A stretch of 64,000 nucleotides of DNA from positions 496,001-560,000 of the forward strand of contig NZ_JACSKY010000001.1 of NCBI RefSeq assembly GCF_018617855.1, read 5' to 3'. Shown piece after piece: positions 59,300-64,000 of the stretch. The stretch's first letter is position 1. Each line of letters begins with the position of its first letter. Source of the stretch: Exiguobacterium qingdaonense. Lineage in GTDB: Bacteria > Bacillota > Bacilli > Exiguobacteriales > Exiguobacteriaceae. Under the pieces are notes generated by a model that did not search any database, was not told the DNA's origin, and saw only the letters and a list, made by a program, of their open reading frames with translations. The translations under genes and the position numbers were made by a program.

Positions 59300-60155
59300 A
59301 CGCTTTTTTCATTCCAAATTTCATCATGAGTCGTGCCCAGAAGCCGACCGGTGCCGCATCCGTCTGAATCGACATGAGCGGGACCGACTCACCGAGAAGT
59401 CGGCGCGTGATGTTTCGGTACGCCTGTCCGGCATAGTTGTCCGGGTTCATCGTGACCGGCACTCCCCGGTTCGCAGCCGAGATGACTTCCTCATCGTCGA
59501 CGACGACCCCGAGTAGGTCGATTGAAAGGATGCGCATGATGTCATCGATGTCGAGCATATCGCCCGATTCGACGAGGTGATTTTTCACCCGGTTGACAAT
59601 CAGTTTAGGTGCCTCGATGTGCTCCGCTTGTTCGAGCATGCCGATGATGCGGTCCGCGTCTTGAACGGCCGCCTTTTCAGGTGTCGTGACGACGATGGCT
59701 TCATCCGCACCGGCAATCGCGTTCATGAACCCTTGTTCGATGCCGGCCGGGCAGTCAATCAAGACGAAATCATATTCCGTCTTCAACTGATCGACAATCT
59801 CCTTCACTTGTTCGGGATTGACCGATGTCTTATCTTTTGACTGTGCTGCCGGGAGTAGGTACATCTCCTCGAACCGTTTGTCACGAACGAGTGCCTGGTT
59901 CAACTTACACTGTCCCGTAATGACATCGACGAGGTTATAAATGCTCCGGTTGTCGAGACCGAGAATGATATCGAGATTACGCAATCCGATATCCGTATCG
60001 ACGAGACAGACCGAGTGACCAGACAAGGCGAGCCCCGTCCCGATGTTTGCGGTCGTCGTCGTCTTGCCGACGCCCCCTTTTCCTGATGTCACGACGATGG
60101 CTCTGCCGTTTTTCACTTCTTTTTCTGTATGTACAGGCTCCACTACTTGCTCCAT
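59298..60155 (-). CDS. minD: Septum site-determining ATPase MinD
   Basis: A 285-residue deviant Walker A ATPase (VVTSGKGGVGKTTTTANIGT, residues about 21-40) that binds MinC and blocks division at the poles. LVDTDIGLRNLDIILGL, LIDCPAGIEQGF and the C-terminal amphipathic membrane helix ARLMMKFGMKKA are visible. There is a 17-residue extension before the usual MGEAIVxTSGKGG start. The ATG at 60155 has AGAGGG eight bases upstream; a GTG at 60164 is too near the site. The stop of minC lies seven bases upstream. Confidence 0.96.
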   Translation of the reverse strand: MEQVVEPVHTEKEVKNGRAIVVTSGKGGVGKTTTTANIGTGLALSGHSVCLVDTDIGLRNLDIILGLDNRSIYNLVDVITGQCKLNQALVRDKRFEEMYLLPAAQSKDKTSVNPEQVKEIVDQLKTEYDFVLIDCPAGIEQGFMNAIAGADEAIVVTTPEKAAVQDADRIIGMLEQAEHIEAPKLIVNRVKNHLVESGDMLDIDDIMRILSIDLLGVVVDDEEVISAANRGVPVTMNPDNYAGQAYRNITRRLLGESVPLMSIQTDAAPVGFWARLMMKFGMKKA

Positions 60156-60160
60156 TCCAC

Positions 60161-60829
60161 TCACCCTCTCTGTAATTCCATTGCATATGCGTCTTTCAGA
60201 CCAGTCATGACGTGACGGAGACGTGTCATCTCAATCCCATCACTCGTCTGATACGCACAACCCATCTCAATCTCAGGAAGTTCTCCTTCATCGTCTGACG
60301 CGAGAACGTGTTCACCGATTGCTAAAAACTTCGGATGGAGCAGGCTCGCGGTGATCACCGCCTCCTCCCATCCTTCGACACCCGCACGCACATTCCCTCG
60401 TATCGTACCCAAACAATAAATACTTCCTGTCGCCCGGACTTCCGACCCGGGATTGATGTCCCCGATCACGAGCACCGAACCGTCAAACGTCAGGACCTGC
60501 CCACTCCGGATCGTCCCACTGTGATAGTGGAACGTCTTTCTGCCGTACGTCGCTTTCGCCTCTTCCGTCAACATGACATCGCTCGACAAGTCCTCGATAT
60601 AAAAAACGCCATGACGAGCGACGACCTCACGAATTTGACGTGACAGTTCCTCGTCGATATAACGAGTCCCAGCGTGCAACTTCAAGGCAATTTTACCGGA
60701 CGGCGGCTCCATTTCTTGTAATGTCGCTTCAAAGTCCGTTAGCACCTCGTCGATGCCACTCTTCGGATTGAAGTGAATGGCAATTCCGTTGCGATGTCCT
60801 TTAATCGTAATGTGTCGTTTACGCTCCAT
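60161..60829 (-). CDS. minC: Septum site-determining protein MinC
   Basis: A 222-residue FtsZ inhibitor: a divergent N-terminal domain (about residues 1-100) and the C-terminal beta-helix that binds MinD, with VLVIGDINPGSEVRATGSIYCLG and GNVRAGVEG. The ATG at 60829 is preferred over an adjacent ATG at 60832 by spacing from AGAGGG. It lies five bases after the mreD stop, in the mreBCD-minCD run. Confidence 0.95.
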   Translation of the reverse strand: MERKRHITIKGHRNGIAIHFNPKSGIDEVLTDFEATLQEMEPPSGKIALKLHAGTRYIDEELSRQIREVVARHGVFYIEDLSSDVMLTEEAKATYGRKTFHYHSGTIRSGQVLTFDGSVLVIGDINPGSEVRATGSIYCLGTIRGNVRAGVEGWEEAVITASLLHPKFLAIGEHVLASDDEGELPEIEMGCAYQTSDGIEMTRLRHVMTGLKDAYAMELQRG

Positions 60830-60834
60830 CATGG

Positions 60835-61338
60835 CTACCCTCTTTTCACAACAGGTCGTGTCGTCACATACCGCGTCATCGGATAATAAAGAATCACGAT
60901 GGTGATCGCATTGACGAGCATCGTCCCTGGAATCTGTTCGACCAAAAGTGTTTGAATCGTCATCAACGTCCCACCAATCGCCGCCATGACCCCATAAATC
61001 GCAAAGGTGAATACGAGAATCATAAACGTGAATGTGATGGTGACGGAGAAGAAGTTCTCACCTATATATTTTAACACGAAGCTGGCTAAGAGAGGAATGA
61101 GTGAAAAAGTAAATACGTAAATTCCAATCAGGTCGGTATAGACGATGTCATACAGCAACCCAAATACAAGACCGAACCCGAGCGCCGTCTCCCACCGACC
61201 GTACAGACTGACGAACATCAGCCCGATTAGCGTCAACAGAAGATACGGCGTCGCATGATGCCATGAGAAAATCGATGCCCATGTTCCTTCAATAAGAAAA
61301 AGGAGGAACAGGGCGATGAACACTTTCATGTTACTCAC
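60835..61338 (-). CDS. mreD: Rod shape-determining protein MreD
   Basis: A 167-residue hydrophobic protein with five or six membrane helices (e.g. YLLLTLIGLMFVSLYG, LGFGLVFGLLYDIVY), part of the elongasome with MreC and RodA. It starts at GTG 61338, with AAGGAGG eight bases upstream, and overlaps the mreC stop by eight bases. An ATG three codons in (61329) is a weaker choice. Confidence 0.95.
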   Translation of the reverse strand: MSNMKVFIALFLLFLIEGTWASIFSWHHATPYLLLTLIGLMFVSLYGRWETALGFGLVFGLLYDIVYTDLIGIYVFTFSLIPLLASFVLKYIGENFFSVTITFTFMILVFTFAIYGVMAAIGGTLMTIQTLLVEQIPGTMLVNAITIVILYYPMTRYVTTRPVVKRG

Positions 61339-62221
61339 CCGCTGCTCCTCCTTCCTCGGGACCCGTCAGAAACGGTTCGTCTAGTGTCCGATCAATCACA
61401 TACATTTGTGAGAACTCATTGAAGTCCGCTTCCGGTTTAATCCGGGCGACTTGCGAGACGCCATACTCGTCCGTCTCGATCGATTCGATCGTTCCGATGA
61501 CGAGCCCGGCCGGATAACGTCCACCGAGTCCGGACGTCGATACGATTTCTCCTTCTTTCAGTTTGACGCTATTCGATACTTTCGTGAAGAACAGTTCGTT
61601 CGTCTCAGTGTCGAATCCGTCAATCGTGCCGTACGTCGCTTTCCCTTCCGCATCTTTGACGACAGCCGAGACGTTGTTCGTCCGGTTGTTGTCGCTGAGC
61701 AGTTGCACTTGCGACGTATAGGCACTCGTCTGGATGACACGACCGACCATACCGCTCGCCGCAGTCACAGCCATGCCCTTCTCAACGCCGCGCTCTGAAC
61801 CGACGTTGATTGTGACGTAGCGTTGCCAATCGTTCGGTGTCCGACCGATGACTTCCGCGGGAATGACATCGAAGTCTCGTAACGACTCGTCTTTTGCTTC
61901 GACCATCTTTCGAAGCTCCTCATTCTCACGACGCAAGTCATCCGCTTCAACCGATACCTCGGCGTACTTCGTCAAATGTTCTTTCAGCTGGCGGTTCTCT
62001 TCGTAGATGTCGCGGACGTCTGAGATGGAAGAGACTGTCGAGTCCATCCATCCGATTGGTACCGCGAACACTCGCTGGAACGTGCCGACCACATCACGCG
62101 TGACGTCTTGGTACCAGGCTGATTCCGATCGTCCTCGAATCGAAACCCCTAAAATGACGAAAAACAAGATCAGTACAATTAGCGTGATGATGAGCTTTTT
62201 ATTACGTACGAATCGGCTCAT
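61331..62221 (-). CDS. mreC: Rod shape-determining protein MreC
   Basis: A 296-residue bitopic protein: TM helix at about residues 10-28, a coiled coil (about 70-115, EENRQLKEHLTKYAEV...RRENEELRKM), then the two beta-barrel domains with VIGRTPNDWQRYVTINVGS and GMVGRVIQTSAYTSQVQLLSD. It links the cytoplasmic MreB filaments to wall enzymes. ATG at 62221, 13 bases after the mreB stop. Confidence 0.96.
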   Translation of the reverse strand: MSRFVRNKKLIITLIVLILFFVILGVSIRGRSESAWYQDVTRDVVGTFQRVFAVPIGWMDSTVSSISDVRDIYEENRQLKEHLTKYAEVSVEADDLRRENEELRKMVEAKDESLRDFDVIPAEVIGRTPNDWQRYVTINVGSERGVEKGMAVTAASGMVGRVIQTSAYTSQVQLLSDNNRTNNVSAVVKDAEGKATYGTIDGFDTETNELFFTKVSNSVKLKEGEIVSTSGLGGRYPAGLVIGTIESIETDEYGVSQVARIKPEADFNEFSQMYVIDRTLDEPFLTGPEEGGAAGE

Positions 62222-62234
62222 CGTGTCTCACCTC

Positions 62235-63272
62235 TCATCGACGTGACGAGATGCCTGATTTCGAACGGAGGACGTCCATCATTTCAAGAGATTTTCCAGT
62301 ACCGACCGCCACGCAGTCGAGTGGTTCATCCGCAACGAGTGTCGGGATGTGTGTCTCGTCTGAGATCACGTCGTCCAAGTTTTTAAGGAGCGCGCCGCCG
62401 CCAGTCAAGACGATCCCGCGGTCCATGACGTCAGCCGCAAGTTCTGGAGGTGTCTGCTCAAGCGTTTGCTTGACCCCTGCCAAAATCGCTTCGACCGTAT
62501 CCGAAAGAGCTTCACATACTTCGGTTGACGTCACTTCGATTTGTTTTGGCAGTCCTGTCACGAGGTCGCGACCACGGATTTCCATCTTCTCCGCTTCGTT
62601 CGATGCGTCGATGCGCGCCGAACCGACTTCCATTTTGAGCGTCTCGGCCGTACGTTCCCCAATCATGAGGTTGTACTTGTTCTTGATGTAACGAATAATG
62701 GCATCGTCCATCTCGTCACCACCGACACGAATCGATTGGCTCGTCACGATGCCGCCGAGTGAGATCACTGCGACTTCGGTCGTTCCGCCACCGATATCGA
62801 CGACCATCGAGCCAGTCGGTTCCCAAACCGGGAGACCTGCACCGATTGCTGCCGCGAACGGTTCTTCGATTGTATACGCTTCACGAGCGCCCGCTTGTTT
62901 CGCAGCGTCTTCCACGGCACGTTTCTCAACAGACGTGATACCGCTCGGGACACAAATCATGACGTTCGTCTTCGATGCGAACAAACCACTTTTTGATTTT
63001 TGTGCTTGTTCCATGAAGTATTTGATCATCGTCGCTGTCGTTTCAAAATCAGCGATGACGCCGTCTTTCATCGGACGACGTGCAGAGACGTTACCCGGGG
63101 TACGTCCAATCATATCCTTGGCCTGATTCCCAACGGCCTCAATTCTACCTGTATCTGTGCGGAACGCCACGACGGACGGTTCACGTACAACGATTCCTTG
63201 ACCTTTTACATAAACGAGCGTATTAGCCGTTCCAAGGTCGATTCCGATCTCTCGGTTAAAACTACGAAACAT
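62235..63272 (-). CDS. mreB: Rod shape-determining actin homolog MreB
   Basis: A 345-residue actin-fold ATPase that guides lateral wall synthesis. Phosphate 1 motif [34 protein letters not shown] (phosphate 2) and [15 protein letters not shown] (adenosine) are present. The ATG at 63272 ([10 protein letters not shown]) has GAGAGGAG eight bases upstream; the longer frame is rejected. TATAAT at 63307-63312 is a likely -10, with a weak -35. The gene opens the mreBCD-minCD operon. Confidence 0.98.
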   Translation of the reverse strand: MFRSFNREIGIDLGTANTLVYVKGQGIVVREPSVVAFRTDTGRIEAVGNQAKDMIGRTPGNVSARRPMKDGVIADFETTATMIKYFMEQAQKSKSGLFASKTNVMICVPSGITSVEKRAVEDAAKQAGAREAYTIEEPFAAAIGAGLPVWEPTGSMVVDIGGGTTEVAVISLGGIVTSQSIRVGGDEMDDAIIRYIKNKYNLMIGERTAETLKMEVGSARIDASNEAEKMEIRGRDLVTGLPKQIEVTSTEVCEALSDTVEAILAGVKQTLEQTPPELAADVMDRGIVLTGGGALLKNLDDVISDETHIPTLVADEPLDCVAVGTGKSLEMMDVLRSKSGISSRR

Positions 63273-63427
63273 AGGTGTTGCTCCTCTCTTCGTTACACTA
63301 TTTTTTATTATAACGGAAAAATCATGTTTGAAAACGTTCATTCGATTACAGGTTATTTACAATAACCGCATCTCAGTCCTGTCTCACCGTCTATTAGTTT
63401 GCCTTCTTTCCGGCAAAAAGGCAAATC

Positions 63428-63455
63428 AAAAAAGCAGACGCAAGTATGCGCCTGC
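63428..63455 (-). terminator. Terminator after the small membrane protein gene
   Basis: GCAGGCGCA / TGCG(T)CTGC stem with a 4-base loop followed by T6 on the minus strand. A second hairpin, TTTGCCTT / AAGGCAAA, lies just beyond it (63401-63425). Confidence 0.85.
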
Positions 63456-63469
63456 CTAAGAGAGAACGG

Positions 63470-63910
63470 TTACAAACCCGGTTGGAGAGGAATGAGTAAC
63501 ATCGCGCCAAAAAAGAAGACCGAAAAGATTAGAATCGGTCGAAAGAACCGGGACGGCTTCAAACGTGTCGCTCCCGCCAAAAAGCTCGATGTCGTCATGA
63601 CGAATATGTAGATTCCGACGTACATGAGGAGAAGTCGAACAAGTACGGTCCACATGCCGAGTTGGTCGATTTCGCTCAAGGAGAACGCGATCAGACTAAG
63701 GTAGGCGATGAGCGACAGAACCCCTATGCCGACGCCGACGAGCGGTGAGACGCGGTCGAGCCAATGATCCTGGTTGAACCGCATAAATAGCGCTGTGCTC
63801 ACAAATAGAAAAAGCATGAACACAACGATAGAGAAGATAGTCGGTTCTAGATGTATGTAACTCACAAAAAGCGATAATCCGACCATCAGAATCCAAATTA
63901 TTTTTTCCAT
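63470..63910 (-). CDS. Small polytopic membrane protein of unknown function
   Basis: A 146-residue protein with about five hydrophobic helices (residues 4-20, 25-43, 58-78, 86-106 and 124-142) and basic cytoplasmic loops (RLKPSRFFRP). ATG at 63910 after GAGGTG. I recognise no family. In B. subtilis the gene before mreB is radC, which is absent here. It has its own terminator and so is not in the mre operon. A weak promoter TTGTCT-17-TTTAAT lies in the remaining 90 bases at the window edge. Confidence 0.75.
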   Translation of the reverse strand: MEKIIWILMVGLSLFVSYIHLEPTIFSIVVFMLFLFVSTALFMRFNQDHWLDRVSPLVGVGIGVLSLIAYLSLIAFSLSEIDQLGMWTVLVRLLLMYVGIYIFVMTTSSFLAGATRLKPSRFFRPILIFSVFFFGAMLLIPLQPGL

Positions 63911-64000
63911 ATAAGCACCTCATTTGATTTTAAATCAACATCCATATTTGATTAAAGAAAACTATCTTTATTCAGACAATTCATTCGAATGTTGTGATGA

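Overview
The window looks like chromosomal DNA of a low-to-mid GC Gram-positive of the Bacilli, most likely Exiguobacterium or a close relative (inference). The reasons are the gene order, which follows the Bacillus subtilis blocks mre-min-rplU-prp-rpmA-spo0B-obg, nadBCA/nifS/niaR, ruvAB-queA-tgt-yajC-secDF-recJ-apt-relA-dtd-hisS-aspS, and tcdA-rarA-cymR-yrvO-mnmA-yrrB-recD2-alaS-ireB-ruvX-mltG-trmR-udk-greA-mtnN; T-box leaders, a FapR operator and strong AGGAGG ribosome binding sites; and the absence from those blocks of the sporulation genes that B. subtilis carries in the same places (spoIVFA/B, safA, bofC, spoVB). Most genes lie on the minus strand.

Layout: 1-2.5 kb, two oligopeptide-binding proteins (the first runs off the left edge). 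2.6-4.8 kb, fabH-fabF fatty acid initiation and elongation under a FapR-type promoter. 4.9-9.7 kb, mtnN, greA, udk, trmR, mltG, yrzB, ruvX and ireB. 9.8-15 kb, alaS behind an alanine T-box, then recD2. 15-22 kb, a membrane protein with C-terminal repeats, a VOC protein, the thiolation genes yrrB/mnmA/yrvO/cymR, rarA and tcdA. 22.0-22.2 kb, a 6S RNA gene. 22.3-27 kb, an accessory patch: a DASH-type cryptochrome/photolyase, a 36-residue cationic peptide, a YczE-like membrane protein, an ABC exporter and a HesB-fold protein. 27-38.5 kb, aspS, hisS (T-box), dtd, relA, apt, recJ, secF and secD. 38.6-42.8 kb, a second accessory patch: zupT, a 117-bp MITE-like element, a chemoreceptor and an FAD oxidoreductase. 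42.8-52 kb, yajC, tgt, queA, ruvB, ruvA, nadA, nadC, nadB, nifS and niaR. 52-55 kb, a DedA protein, a NIPSNAP-NUDIX fusion and a CorC/HlyC protein. 55-64 kb, obg, spo0B-like, rpmA, prp, rplU, rng, minD, minC, mreD, mreC, mreB and a small membrane protein.

Functional links: YrvO supplies sulfur to MnmA for s2U34, queA and tgt make queuosine, and trmR completes mo5U34 in tRNA. NifS probably builds the NadA cluster, and NiaR represses the NAD genes. YajC, SecD and SecF assist the Sec translocon. Prp trims the N-terminal extension of L27 encoded next door. MreBCD, MinCD and MltG shape and place wall growth. No tRNA, rRNA, CRISPR array, prophage or transposase gene was seen. The nearest to undescribed items are the MITE-like element, the dodecapeptide-repeat membrane protein, the small cationic peptide, the Asp/His overlapping T-box specifier, and the Spo0B-like protein kept in a locus stripped of sporulation genes.
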